Assembly (NCBI GenBank): GCA_043718065.1
Contig: JAYSWJ010000157.1
Location: 1 to 62,161, forward strand
DNA: 62,161 bases
Origin: JAAFIP01 sp043718065
GTDB lineage: Bacteria; Pseudomonadota; Gammaproteobacteria; Burkholderiales; Burkholderiaceae_C
Direction: 5' to 3'
In this document: positions 40,225-48,716 of the stretch, piece after piece
Numbering within the stretch: the first letter of the stretch is position 1
How the letters are laid out: every line of letters starts with the position of its first letter
Notes under the pieces: model-generated
Seen by the model: only the letters and a program-made list of their open reading frames with translations
What the model was told of the DNA's origin: nothing
Databases searched by the model: none
Translations under genes and position numbers: made by a program

Positions 40225-41535
40225 ATGGCCGCTTTCACGCTAACCGAGGCAGACCTGCTGCGCGTTAGCCGCGACCTAGCCTACAGCGACTTGGCAGCCA
40301 TGCCAGGAATTAAAGCCCAACTTGGCCCCAGAATAGGCGCAGACACGGATACGCCCCTGTCTTGGGCAGCAGACGTACTAGACCTAGACTCGCTGGCCCG
40401 TATGCAGCTGGCCACTGCTGCTGCCACTTGGTGCAACGCCTACGACGCAGGTTTTGAAGATTTGTTTCTGGCCAAGCGCACAGCCACCGACTGGGCTGTG
40501 GTGATGCGCCGTGCGCGCGAGGCGGGTGCCAAACAATTGACATTTGCCACATCAGGCAGCACCGGAGCGCGTAAGCACCTGCGCCACCGCGAAGATATTT
40601 TGGCTGACGAAGCGCGCGCTTGGGCTAGCGTGCTAAGCCCCATTACCGTTACCCGCGTTATTGTGCTGTGCCCTACGCACCATATTTACGGTTTTATTTG
40701 GGGTGTGCTGGTGCCATTGGCACTGGGCGTGCCCGTGGTAGATGCCGACCTGGCTAGCCTGCCTGCGCTGCACAGCGGCGACCTGCTAGTAGCTGTGCCA
40801 GATCAATGGGCGTGGCTAGCCGCATCGCAACGCAAATGGCCTGCAGGCGTGCAAGGTGTATCGTCCACCGCGCCTTTACCTGCGCAGGTGCATGAGGCGC
40901 TTACAGATGCGCCAGCAGGTGCTGCGCCTAGCGCTTGCTTTGACCAAACCAATACACACCCATTAAGCGCGCCACTGGCCCGCCTGCTGCAAATCTACGG
41001 CTCTACCGAGACTGCAGGCTTGGCTTACCGCACACAGTCTGGCGGGCCGTACACCTTGGCCCCTGGTCGCACACGCAATACGCAAGACGGTATTGACCTG
41101 CAGCTGCCCAGCGGGGCACACCAAGCCATGGCCGTGCAAGACGAGCTGCAATGGACCAGTGAGACCGCGTTTAATCTATTGCGCCGCACTGACCAGAGCG
41201 TGCAAGTAGGTGGGCACAACGTGTCACCCGCGTGGGTAATAGCGCAGTTGCAAACCCACAGCGCTGTGAAAGAAGCTGCTGTTCGGCTGGACGGTGCCAC
41301 CACCCCAAAGCTCAAAGCTTTTGTGGTGCTGCATGGCAGTGACAACACTGAGGCTGCCCCCGCCGCTAACCAAGCAGCGCAAGGTGCAGCACAAGATGCA
41401 ACGCAACGTGCTGTCTTGGAGCAATGGGCCTTAGACACCTTGCCGTGGTACGCCAGTTTTTCATCCATCACCTATGGCAGCGCGCTACCGCGCAACGCCA
41501 TGGGCAAACCCAGCGACTGGCCTACTAGCCTATAA
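40225..41535 (+). CDS. AMP-forming ligase for PYP chromophore activation (p-coumaroyl-CoA ligase type)
   Basis: A 436-residue ANL-superfamily enzyme, shorter than plant-type 4-coumarate-CoA ligases (about 550). It has the phosphate-binding motif FATSGSTGARKHLRH (A3) near residue 108, the adenine motif IYGSTETAGLAYR (A5) near residue 257, and the catalytic lysine at LPRNAMGK near the C-terminus. Such short ligases accompany PYP genes in phototrophic proteobacteria, where they activate p-coumarate for attachment to the PYP cysteine. The first 90 residues are unusual: ADVLDLDSLARMQLATAAAT resembles an acyl-carrier protein site with DSL. It is translationally coupled to PYP2. No tyrosine ammonia lyase is in the window, so coumarate must come from elsewhere in the genome or the environment. 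Confidence 0.85.
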   Translation: MAAFTLTEADLLRVSRDLAYSDLAAMPGIKAQLGPRIGADTDTPLSWAADVLDLDSLARMQLATAAATWCNAYDAGFEDLFLAKRTATDWAVVMRRAREAGAKQLTFATSGSTGARKHLRHREDILADEARAWASVLSPITVTRVIVLCPTHHIYGFIWGVLVPLALGVPVVDADLASLPALHSGDLLVAVPDQWAWLAASQRKWPAGVQGVSSTAPLPAQVHEALTDAPAGAAPSACFDQTNTHPLSAPLARLLQIYGSTETAGLAYRTQSGGPYTLAPGRTRNTQDGIDLQLPSGAHQAMAVQDELQWTSETAFNLLRRTDQSVQVGGHNVSPAWVIAQLQTHSAVKEAAVRLDGATTPKLKAFVVLHGSDNTEAAPAANQAAQGAAQDATQRAVLEQWALDTLPWYASFSSITYGSALPRNAMGKPSDWPTSL

Positions 41536-41545
41536 GGTCTCTCAG

Positions 41546-42049
41546 ATGCACAGCATAGAACCCGATCAACCCATGCGCGACCCTGGCTACTACCAGATGG
41601 TGTATTCCAGCGTGCTGAAAAGAGAGATGACCAGCGACGAGCTGGAGACACTAGTGACTAAAGCACAAGCTGCCAATGTGCGCAACGACGTTACTGGGAT
41701 GCTGATGATTGACAAATGCTTGGTAGTGCAATGGGTAGAGGGCCGGCGCACCACCGTGCGCACGCTGTGGGACAAAATACAAAAAGACCCACGCCACCAT
41801 TGCATAGTGCAGCTGCTGCACCGCGACTTTCAAGAGCACCGCACCTACCCCGACTGGGCTATGCAAATGACCAGCAGATCAGACTTGCTGGCCATTTTGC
41901 ACAGCGCCCGCGAGGCAGCAGCCGCCCCGTTTGGCTTGCCCAACCCGTGGGCGCCCGCCATTGCGTCTTTGTGCGCTTTGATTGACCCTGACTATGTAGC
42001 GGCAGAGTCTGCGCCAGTGCAGATCATCGCTGATCTGCCCGACAACTGA
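41546..42049 (+). CDS. BLUF-domain blue-light sensor
   Basis: A 167-residue protein from the ATG at 41546, with AAGG upstream, ten bases after the ligase stop. Residues 15-108 form a BLUF domain that binds FAD: Tyr20 (YQMVYSSVLKREM), Asn44 and Gln62 (LVVQWVEGRR) match AppA Tyr21, Asn45 and Gln63, and Trp104/Met106 (YPDWAMQM) match the C-terminal switch residues. The pattern NVRNDVTGMLMIDKCLVVQW is classic. A 55-residue tail rich in Ala, Pro and Asp contains no output domain, so it is a short BLUF protein that acts by protein contact. As the last gene of the PYP operon it adds a flavin sensor to a coumarate sensor. Confidence 0.92.
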   Translation: MHSIEPDQPMRDPGYYQMVYSSVLKREMTSDELETLVTKAQAANVRNDVTGMLMIDKCLVVQWVEGRRTTVRTLWDKIQKDPRHHCIVQLLHRDFQEHRTYPDWAMQMTSRSDLLAILHSAREAAAAPFGLPNPWAPAIASLCALIDPDYVAAESAPVQIIADLPDN

Positions 42050-42090
42050 CCGGCAAGATAATACAAACCTGCCGCGCGGTGTATATCAGT

Positions 42091-42170
42091 TGACCGCGCA
42101 GCTTGGTGATTAACCGTGCAGCTTGGTTATTAGCCGCGCAGCTTTGCAACTAACCGCGCAGCTTGGTGGC
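42091..42170. repeat. Four tandem 20-bp repeats at the end of the flavodoxin gene
   Basis: Exactly 20-bp period: TAACCGCGCAGCTTGGTGGC and three diverged units upstream (TGACCGCGCA..., TAACCGTGCA..., TAGCCGCGCA...). The most distal unit is the last six codons and the stop of the flavodoxin gene; the other three are downstream of its stop. They look like serial duplications of the gene end. Confidence 0.75.
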
Positions 42171-42683
42171 CACTTGCGCCACACGCTTGCCGTAGGCTTC
42201 GGCGGTGTCTAGGTCGCCTTGAGGGATTTTTTCTGCAGGGTCGGTAGGGCCTACTTGGGCCATTACGCCGCTGTTAGAGCCTATGCGGTTGATGTTGCCA
42301 TCATTCAAAGCAGGCTGACCTACCCAAATCATGCCTTGCTGCATCGACAAAGTGATGAAGTATTGCAAGGTTGACAGCTTGTCGCCGCTGGGGCTGGCAG
42401 AGCAGGTAAAACCGCCTGCTACTTTGTCTTTCCAGGCGCTGGTAAACCACTTTTTGCTGGTGGCGTCGGCGAACTTTTTAAACTGCCAGCTGGCCATGCC
42501 CATGTATGTGGGCGAACCCATAATGATGGCGTCGGCTGCATCTAGCGTGGCCCACTGTGCGTCGGTGAGGTCACCGTTGGCATCAATGGCGATAATATCG
42601 GCGCCTGCGCCTTTGGCGACAAAATCGGCCACGCGCTGCGTGTGACCATAACCTGAGTGGTATACAACTGCTACTTTTGCCAT
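42150..42683 (-). CDS. Flavodoxin-fold NAD(P)H:quinone oxidoreductase (WrbA-like)
   Basis: A 177-residue flavoprotein. The FMN-phosphate loop is YHSGYGHTQRVADFVAKGAG at the N-terminus; IIMGSPTYMGMASWQFKKFA and WKDKVAGGFTCSASPSGDKL follow the flavodoxin pattern for FMN-ring contacts. The size fits WrbA-like proteins, which transfer two electrons from NADH to quinones and limit oxidative stress. It lies next to a pirin gene on the same strand (76 bp away) and a divergent LysR gene, a typical electrophile-stress arrangement. Its 3' end carries a 20-bp tandem repeat. Quinone specificity is inferred from family. Confidence 0.85.
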   Translation of the reverse strand: MAKVAVVYHSGYGHTQRVADFVAKGAGADIIAIDANGDLTDAQWATLDAADAIIMGSPTYMGMASWQFKKFADATSKKWFTSAWKDKVAGGFTCSASPSGDKLSTLQYFITLSMQQGMIWVGQPALNDGNINRIGSNSGVMAQVGPTDPAEKIPQGDLDTAEAYGKRVAQVATKLRG

Positions 42684-42759
42684 TAGAAAAACTCCTTGGT
42701 TGGCTTTAGAAAAAACTAATAGATTGCGCGAGCAACCCAGCTTAAAAAGATCGGTAGTT

Positions 42760-43461
42760 TTACGCTACCAAATCAAATACGATAACTTCGGCGTCTTTGC
42801 CATTTGCTATGGTTAACGTAGCCTCAGCTTCTAGCTTGGCCGCGTCGCCACCCTGCAGAGCTTGGCCGTTGACTGTCAATTGACCACGCACCACATGCAC
42901 GTAGGCTTTGCGCGCGGGGTCAAGCGCGATGTGCGCTGTCTCTGCGCCGTCAAACAGGCCTGCGTACATCTTGGCATCTGCGTGGATGGTGACGCTGCCT
43001 TGCGCGCCATCGTTGCTAGCGACCAAGCGCAGTGCGCCACGTTTTTCGGGGGTGGCAAAAGTTTTTTGCTCGTAGCCGGGCGCTATGCCAAACACATTGG
43101 GCTCAATCCAGATTTGAAGAAAGTGCGTCTCGTCTTGGGGCGCATGGTTAAACTCGCTGTGCGAAATTCCTTTGCCAGCACTCATGCGCTGCACATCGCC
43201 CGGTGGAATACTGGCGGCGTTGCCGACATTGTCTTTATGGCCGATAGAGCCGTTGAGAACATAAGAAATAATCTCCATGTCTTTATGCGCATGCGTGCCA
43301 AAACCGGTGCCCGGTGCAATACGGTCTTCGTTGATCACGCGTAGATTGCCCCAACCCATGTGCTGGGCGTCGTGGTAGCCCGCAAAGCTAAACGAGTGGT
43401 AGCTTTTAAGCCATCCGTGGTCAGCATAGCCACGGTCTTGGGATTTACGCAGGGTTAACAT
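42760..43461 (-). CDS. Pirin family protein (quercetinase-like bicupin)
   Basis: A 233-residue bicupin of the pirin family. The metal-binding residues of the N-terminal cupin are visible: histidines in GTGFGTHAHKDMEII and in AGKGISHSEFNHAP, with glutamate in ETHFLQIWIEPN. The family is iron-dependent; YhhW of E. coli has quercetin 2,3-dioxygenase activity and others sense redox. The N-terminus LTLRKSQDRGYADHGWLKSY is characteristic. The divergent LysR gene begins 143 bp away and the flavodoxin gene lies downstream, so the three are likely one electrophile or quinone response unit. Confidence 0.92.
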   Translation of the reverse strand: MLTLRKSQDRGYADHGWLKSYHSFSFAGYHDAQHMGWGNLRVINEDRIAPGTGFGTHAHKDMEIISYVLNGSIGHKDNVGNAASIPPGDVQRMSAGKGISHSEFNHAPQDETHFLQIWIEPNVFGIAPGYEQKTFATPEKRGALRLVASNDGAQGSVTIHADAKMYAGLFDGAETAHIALDPARKAYVHVVRGQLTVNGQALQGGDAAKLEAEATLTIANGKDAEVIVFDLVA

Positions 43462-43550
43462 AGTGATGTCCTTGAAGTTTAGGCGACGAGCATGAAGGTT
43501 TTAAAACACCGCATGGTTTGCCCTTACTACAAATGTAGAATCTATTGACC

Positions 43551-43583
43551 ATCAAATCAATTGCTTATTTTTGTTGATTAGAT
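43551..43583. promoter_or_regulatory. Candidate LysR operator between pirin and LysR
   Basis: ATCAAATCAA and TTGATTAGAT are inverted with one mismatch and a 13-bp spacer, located in the divergent gap about 20 bp before the LysR start. Another small dyad CTACAAATGTAG lies about 20 bp away. Position and symmetry are the only evidence. Confidence 0.4.
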
Positions 43584-43604
43584 GCAAATTATTTGAATGT
43601 CGTT

Positions 43605-44549
43605 ATGAACACTGCTGACCTCATCACACCCGATGCCTTGCGCATGCTGCAGGCCGTGGCCACCGAAGGCTCGCTGGCCGCAGCTGCCCGCAAACTGGGC
43701 TTAGTGCCCAGCGCCCTAACCTACCGTGTGCGGCAAATTGAAAACGGGCTAGACGTGCTGCTGTTTGACCGCAGCGCCCGCAAAGCCACTCTGACTGATG
43801 CAGGCCGCGAGCTGGTGCGCGAGGCCGAGCGTATTTTGAGCGAGCTGGACGCCGTGGCGCAGCGCGTAAAACGTGTAGCCACGGGTTGGGAGTCGCATTT
43901 AACCATTGCGGTAGGTGGCCTGATATCGCAGCGCACGGTGATGGAGCTGTGCGAGGCATTTTTTGCACTCGACCCACCCACCCAGCTGAAGCTGCGCACC
44001 GAAAACCTGTCTGGCAGCTGGGAGGCGCTAGAAAGTGGCTTGGTCGACCTGACGATTGGCAGCGTTAATGAGCCGGGCCACACAGGCCAGTTCGCCAGCA
44101 AACCGCTCAGTGACGCGCCATTTGTTTTTATATTCGCCGTAGCACCCCGTCACCCGCTGGCCGCCTTGCCCGACCCTCTTAAAGACAGCGTTATAGCGCA
44201 GCACCGCGCTGTGGCCGTGGCCGACACCACCCGGCGCGGCCCCGCGCTCACAGTAGGCCTGCTGCCCGGCCAGCGCGTGCTAACAGTAGACAGCATGCAA
44301 AGCAAACTCGATGCACAACTGCGCGGCTTGGGCTGCGGTTTTTTGCCGCAATGTATGGCGCAGCCCTACATCGATACGGGCCGTCTGGTAGTAAAGCGCA
44401 CCACGCGTGCGCCACGCTTGACCAAGCTAAGCTACGGCTGGCGCATACCCGCCCGCAACGCGCCCACCGGCAAAGCGCTGGCTTGGTGGCTTACGCAACT
44501 GCAAAGCCCTGTTACCCGCAATGCGCTGTTGCATGTGTATGCCGTGTGA
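43605..44549 (+). CDS. LysR family transcriptional regulator
   Basis: A 314-residue LysR-type regulator from the ATG at 43605 (MNTADLITPDALRMLQAV); a TTG four codons upstream is possible. HTH pattern EGSLAAAARKLGLVPSAL is at residues 20-40, then the linker helix and a type-2 periplasmic-binding fold with ESHLTIAVGGLIS near residue 90. It is divergent from the pirin-flavodoxin pair, the classical location for its targets; LysR regulators beside pirins often respond to quinones or electrophiles. The C-terminal domain has a Cys in GLGCGFLPQCMAQ that could be redox active, but this is common in the family. Confidence 0.88.
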   Translation: MNTADLITPDALRMLQAVATEGSLAAAARKLGLVPSALTYRVRQIENGLDVLLFDRSARKATLTDAGRELVREAERILSELDAVAQRVKRVATGWESHLTIAVGGLISQRTVMELCEAFFALDPPTQLKLRTENLSGSWEALESGLVDLTIGSVNEPGHTGQFASKPLSDAPFVFIFAVAPRHPLAALPDPLKDSVIAQHRAVAVADTTRRGPALTVGLLPGQRVLTVDSMQSKLDAQLRGLGCGFLPQCMAQPYIDTGRLVVKRTTRAPRLTKLSYGWRIPARNAPTGKALAWWLTQLQSPVTRNALLHVYAV

Positions 44550-44560
44550 TGCTATGTGCT

Positions 44561-44628
44561 ATTAACTTCATAGCTGCTTGAGCAGGATTTACTTGGGTTA
44601 GTGGCCTGTTTTGATGTAAAAAATGCCT
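44561..44628 (+). repeat. Dispersed palindromic repeat, subtype A
   Basis: ATAGCTGCTTGAGCAG with tail GATTTACTTGGGTTA and GTGGCCTG. Nearly identical to the copy at 3611 and the one inside hpnE. Confidence 0.85.
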
Positions 44629-44713
44629 TTTGAACTACTTTGGATGGTGTATTTATGCTTTGCGTTCGTTGGTTCGTTGTACCAGCACGCGCCAATGGAG
44701 CGCAGCAACGTTC

Positions 44714-44777
44714 GGTATGCCTATGACAAACAATAAAGGGTCGCAGGTCCGTTTGGCATGGGCATACCGTGCGGTGC
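44714..44777 (+). repeat. Second dispersed repeat family, copy 2
   Basis: GGTATGCCTATGACAAACAA, then TAAAGGGTCGCAGGTCCG and GGCATGGGCATACC. The ends GGTATGCC and GGCATACC form an inverted repeat. About 60 bp match copy 1 at 24624. Confidence 0.65.
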
Positions 44778-44889
44778 TGTGTGACCGCGAGGACCTAGGG
44801 CAGTAAAAGGCCAATTGAACGCAACGATGCCACGTGAACGCGAGGTACTAGGACGAGGAGCAAAGTCTTCGCAAACAAGCACCTGAGTA

Positions 44890-47565
44890 TCAAGGATCAA
44901 CCGTATGACTACCTAACCCGTCCACAGCGTCGGCAGGAAACCCCACCCACTGCACCGACGGATCAAACACTGCAGCGGCATTGTTGTCACCTGCTTTAAC
45001 ACTAGGAATGCGTCGTAACGTACGGTCTACCGTGCTAACAGTGCCGCCTGTCCACGCCGCGCCAGGGTCAGTGCCTACTTGTCCGATGCGATCAATCACC
45101 ACGCCAGACTTTTCCAGCGTAATGGCGTCGTCACCGTTAAAGTTAGCCACCGACGTAGTGATGCTGCCCGCGATTTGGAAAGTGAGACTTGCACTGCCGT
45201 TAACCAGCACCAACACAGCCCCCGGGCTTAGCGTGCCGGTTAAGGTGAGGCTGGCGCTGGTAGTGGTGCCACCGTTGGAGTACAGCTTAACCGCGTAGCT
45301 AGACAAGCTGACGGTTTGCGTCGTGGGGTTGTATATCTCTAGCGCCTTGTTACTGCCACTGCCTTCAATATATTCGCTGAAGAACAAATCTGACGCACCG
45401 CCAAGGCCAGGTGGTAGAAGCTCTGGTTTGACGCTGATCACGCCAGATTGGCTTACGCTTTGCGCTGCAGAATTAGTCAACGTGACCACCACGGTGTACG
45501 TGCCTGCAGCGGCATACGTGTGCGTGGCCCCGCCTGCTGCGGCCAAGGTAGTGTCGGGTGTTGCGTCGCCCCATTTGATGGACAAACTGGCTAGTGTCGA
45601 TGTACCGCCAGAGGTGGCTTCGGTTACGGTCACAGTGGTAGGAGTGCCTGCTGTGGCCACGGTGGGTATGTTGATGCTGAGGATAGGCATTTCAGCCACC
45701 GTATCTGCAGTCAAAGTTAAAGCCACTAACACGGGGTCGTGGTCAGAGGCGCGGTACGGCGTGGCAGCGTAGCGGTCGTCGGTTTTAAATTCGGTGTTGT
45801 AGTCCAAAGCTGTCGGCTCGTCAGCATTGATGTGCCATACACCTACGCCCGTAACTTGCGATTTAAACGTGGCTGATGCGTAGGCGTGGTCGATTGCACC
45901 GGTTTCGCCACCGAACACGTAAGAATAACGGTCGCTTACGGGTAGGCGCTTTAGCAGGCTCTCATAGCCAGCGGCTTCTAGCACTTTGGGTGGGTCTTCT
46001 AGCAGATAGCTGTTGATGTCGCCCATCACCAGCACATCGCCCTCGCCGCCAGCTTGCAGCTTGGTGACAAAACTATTGAGTGCGTTAGCTTGCGCGGTGC
46101 GGGCTAGATTAAAGCAGCCTTGACCTATATCACCATCGGTGGGGGGAGGCGTTGTCCCGCAACCCTTACTCTTAAAGTGGTTCACCACAAACCAAAAGCT
46201 GCCGTTGTTGGCCACCGAAGCAAAGCGCTGCGCCAGCGGCGGCCTGCCACTGGCTGCAGTGTAGTTAGCCAGGTCAGCTCCGGTAGGCAGCACCGTGCCG
46301 CCAATGCGTTTGACCCTAGCGGGCTTGTACAGCATATCGACCTTTATCACGTCGGTGCCAAACTTGCCGCTGTTAACTGCTGCGTAGGTGCCTGCGCCCA
46401 GCTTGGCGTTGAGTGCAGCCACTAAGCTTTGCGTAGCTACATCGCTGTTGTTTTCAATTTCTTCCAAGCCCAGCACATCGGCGTTCAGGCCTGCAATAGC
46501 TTCGACAATTTTGGCCTGCTGCCGCGTAAATTCTGCGGCGGTGTCGGCCCCGCGTGCGTTAGCGTTGGTAGACCTTAGCGTCGTAAAGTAATTTAGCACG
46601 TTAAAGCTCGACACCTTGATGTCGCCCGTTAAGCTGGGCGGTGCTGCAGGGCGCGGGTTGTTTTGGGTAAAAACCGGGGCCACCGTGGGCTGTACTCTAT
46701 ATGCGCCAAAGCCGTGGCTGAGGACACCCGTCAGGTTTTGCACCGTGTCGCCCACGCGGCGTGTACCTGCACTGCCCGCTGCGCTAAAGTACGGCGTGGG
46801 GATAGGGTTAGACGCAGTAGAGCCGTCGTCCAGCACAATGCGCTCTAGTTTGTTTTGTACTGACGTGGCGCTGGCGTTGCCATTGGTGGGGTTAAATTGG
46901 CGGCTGTTTAAAGCCAAGATCATTTGGCCAAATCGGCCTAACTCAAACGATTCAGCTACGGCCAGTGGCTGGGTAAATTCCACCAACATCCCCTCGTAGC
47001 GCTCCAGCGTATCGTCGCTGGCTACAGGCAGTGTAATTTGCGTGGGTTTGACTGCTACACCGCTGCCGCAGACGCTAACGGTTACGGTGCCTGACAACTG
47101 CGTAACGGTGCTGCCTGCCGCACCAAATTCAGCCACCACGCCTTGCACCTGCACATAGTCGCCTTGCGTCAGCTTGGCTACTGTGGTGGTAGGTGCAAAG
47201 ACAAAGACGCCTTCTGATGTCAACGGGTCTGCGTCAGGCACGGCCTGCTGCATAAAAAAACCGTTTAACTGCGTTTTAGTTTGGTTTTGAAACTCACCTA
47301 CCACTACGCCGCGCACCGTGACGGTTTGCGACACCAGAGCGCTGGTACTGGTAGCACCTTGCACGGTGGTGATGTCGGTCAATGGTGCACTGGCACTAAC
47401 AGCTGCCGTGCAAGTAGGCACAGTAGCTATCACAGGCGGCGGCGTACTGGGCGCTGGGTCGTCACTAGTGCCGCAAGCTACCAAAGTAGCCGACAACATG
47501 GCCAGCAGCAGTATCTTCAATAGCTTGCCAGTGCCACCGCAGTAGCGTGAAGTAAATAGTGTCAT
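44890..47565 (-). CDS. ExeM/NucH-type secreted endonuclease with PKD and lamin-tail domains
   Basis: An 891-residue exported lipoprotein-like enzyme from the ATG at 47565 (MTLFTSRYCGGTGKLL). The signal ends in lipobox LVAC near residue 36. Domains in order: an OB-like region (VTVRGVVVGEF), the endonuclease/exonuclease/phosphatase domain (KVSSFNVLNYFTTL, DVLGLEEIENNSD, FVVNHFKSKGCG, DINSYLLED, YRASDHDPVLVAL), a PKD-type domain (SIKWGDATPDTT), and a C-terminal lamin-tail domain (LFFSEYIEGSGSNKALEIYN). The catalytic Asp/His/Asn pattern is complete. Such nucleases degrade extracellular DNA for nutrients or biofilm control. It follows a 340-bp repeat region and lies 84 bp from cydB. Confidence 0.88.
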   Translation of the reverse strand: MTLFTSRYCGGTGKLLKILLLAMLSATLVACGTSDDPAPSTPPPVIATVPTCTAAVSASAPLTDITTVQGATSTSALVSQTVTVRGVVVGEFQNQTKTQLNGFFMQQAVPDADPLTSEGVFVFAPTTTVAKLTQGDYVQVQGVVAEFGAAGSTVTQLSGTVTVSVCGSGVAVKPTQITLPVASDDTLERYEGMLVEFTQPLAVAESFELGRFGQMILALNSRQFNPTNGNASATSVQNKLERIVLDDGSTASNPIPTPYFSAAGSAGTRRVGDTVQNLTGVLSHGFGAYRVQPTVAPVFTQNNPRPAAPPSLTGDIKVSSFNVLNYFTTLRSTNANARGADTAAEFTRQQAKIVEAIAGLNADVLGLEEIENNSDVATQSLVAALNAKLGAGTYAAVNSGKFGTDVIKVDMLYKPARVKRIGGTVLPTGADLANYTAASGRPPLAQRFASVANNGSFWFVVNHFKSKGCGTTPPPTDGDIGQGCFNLARTAQANALNSFVTKLQAGGEGDVLVMGDINSYLLEDPPKVLEAAGYESLLKRLPVSDRYSYVFGGETGAIDHAYASATFKSQVTGVGVWHINADEPTALDYNTEFKTDDRYAATPYRASDHDPVLVALTLTADTVAEMPILSINIPTVATAGTPTTVTVTEATSGGTSTLASLSIKWGDATPDTTLAAAGGATHTYAAAGTYTVVVTLTNSAAQSVSQSGVISVKPELLPPGLGGASDLFFSEYIEGSGSNKALEIYNPTTQTVSLSSYAVKLYSNGGTTTSASLTLTGTLSPGAVLVLVNGSASLTFQIAGSITTSVANFNGDDAITLEKSGVVIDRIGQVGTDPGAAWTGGTVSTVDRTLRRIPSVKAGDNNAAAVFDPSVQWVGFPADAVDGLGSHTVDP

Positions 47566-47648
47566 GGAATTTCCGTAAGTTACCATACACTTTGTACGAT
47601 ATACATATGTCAAGTCCATGACAAAAGAGTTAAAGGTGTAAGCGCATG

Positions 47649-48677
47649 CTAATGGTGCCCGTAACTAAGCTGGCGTGTTTTGCCGCTAAATACGCGGTAG
47701 CTAAATATGGTGTAGCCAATGATGACTGGCAACACCACTGCCGCACCGGCAAGAATAATGCGCAGCGACTCGGGTGCACTAGCGGCTTGCCACACGGTAA
47801 TGCGGTTAACCACAAGATAAGGAAACAAGCTGTAGGCTAGGCCATAAAAAGCCAAGCAAAAAATACCCACGCTGCTAGCAAACGGCACCCAATCACCATA
47901 GTGGTTGCCCTGCGCCAGCCGCGTTGGCAGGCGACGCAAGCTGCGGTCGATCACAAAAAATAGCAGTAAGGTAGCCACAGGTATGGGAATGAGCAGCACG
48001 ATGAAGGGCAAGCTAAACCATTTGTCAAAAATTTCTTGGCTTATCCACGGTGTTGCTAGCGACACTGCGGCCACGCCCACGGCGGTAAGGCGCAAAGCAT
48101 TGCGTGCCCAATGCACGGCTTGCAGCTGCAGTGGCCCTTCGGTCTTCATCACTAACCAGCAGGCCCCTAGCAGCGCGTAGCCTGCCACCAAGCACACCGC
48201 AATCAGCGCAGAAAAGGCGTAGGCTTGCCATGTGGTGGCAAAGCCCAAAATATAGCTGCCTAGCATCCAGCCTTGCGACAGTGCGGTCAGCAGCGAGCCC
48301 GTGTAGAAAGCCGCATTCCACAGCGGCTTGGCCGGAGCCGCCACCTTGGCCCGAAAGTCAAACGCTACGCCGCGCAGTATCAGCCCCAGCAGCATCAAGG
48401 CTACAGGCAAATACAGAGCACCCAAAATCACCCCATGCGCTGCCGGAAAGCAGGTAAGCAAAATACCCACGCCCAGCACCAGCCAGGTTTCGTTAGCGTC
48501 CCAAAACGGCCCGATAGAGCTGACCATCACATCTTTATCGTCGGTGCTGGCGCGGCGCAGCAAAATGCCCACGCCTAAGTCGTAGCCGTCTAGCACCACA
48601 TATGCCAGCATGGCCAAGCCCATCACGCCCATAAAGATCACGGGCAGCCAATCGTTAAAAGTTACTAGCGGGTGCAT
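47649..48677 (-). CDS. cydB: Cytochrome bd ubiquinol oxidase subunit II
   Basis: A 342-residue membrane subunit of cytochrome bd, which reduces oxygen with quinol electrons and works at low oxygen. It has nine or so hydrophobic helices. Typical stretches are VVLDGYDLGVGILLRRAST at the N-terminus, GPFWDANETWLVLGVGILLT and VNRITVWQAASAPESLRII. It follows cydA by 39 bp. A cydX small subunit was looked for downstream and not found. cydDC are not in the window. The short subunit I places the pair in the CIO-like group. Confidence 0.92.
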   Translation of the reverse strand: MHPLVTFNDWLPVIFMGVMGLAMLAYVVLDGYDLGVGILLRRASTDDKDVMVSSIGPFWDANETWLVLGVGILLTCFPAAHGVILGALYLPVALMLLGLILRGVAFDFRAKVAAPAKPLWNAAFYTGSLLTALSQGWMLGSYILGFATTWQAYAFSALIAVCLVAGYALLGACWLVMKTEGPLQLQAVHWARNALRLTAVGVAAVSLATPWISQEIFDKWFSLPFIVLLIPIPVATLLLFFVIDRSLRRLPTRLAQGNHYGDWVPFASSVGIFCLAFYGLAYSLFPYLVVNRITVWQAASAPESLRIILAGAAVVLPVIIGYTIFSYRVFSGKTRQLSYGHH

Positions 48678-48716
48678 AGCATGCTCCTTGGGTTATTTGG
48701 GTATGGTTTAAGCAGA

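Larger units (their letters stand above)
44550..44889. other. Intergenic region with two repeat families
   Basis: About 340 bp between the LysR gene and the convergent nuclease gene. No gene is seen. Holds one subtype A palindromic repeat (44561-44628) and one copy of the second repeat family (44714-44777). Confidence 0.6.

Noticed and set aside
47566..47648. Possible cydX small subunit after cydB
   Set aside because: The only ATG frames downstream of cydB are of a few codons; no helix-forming small protein is encoded.
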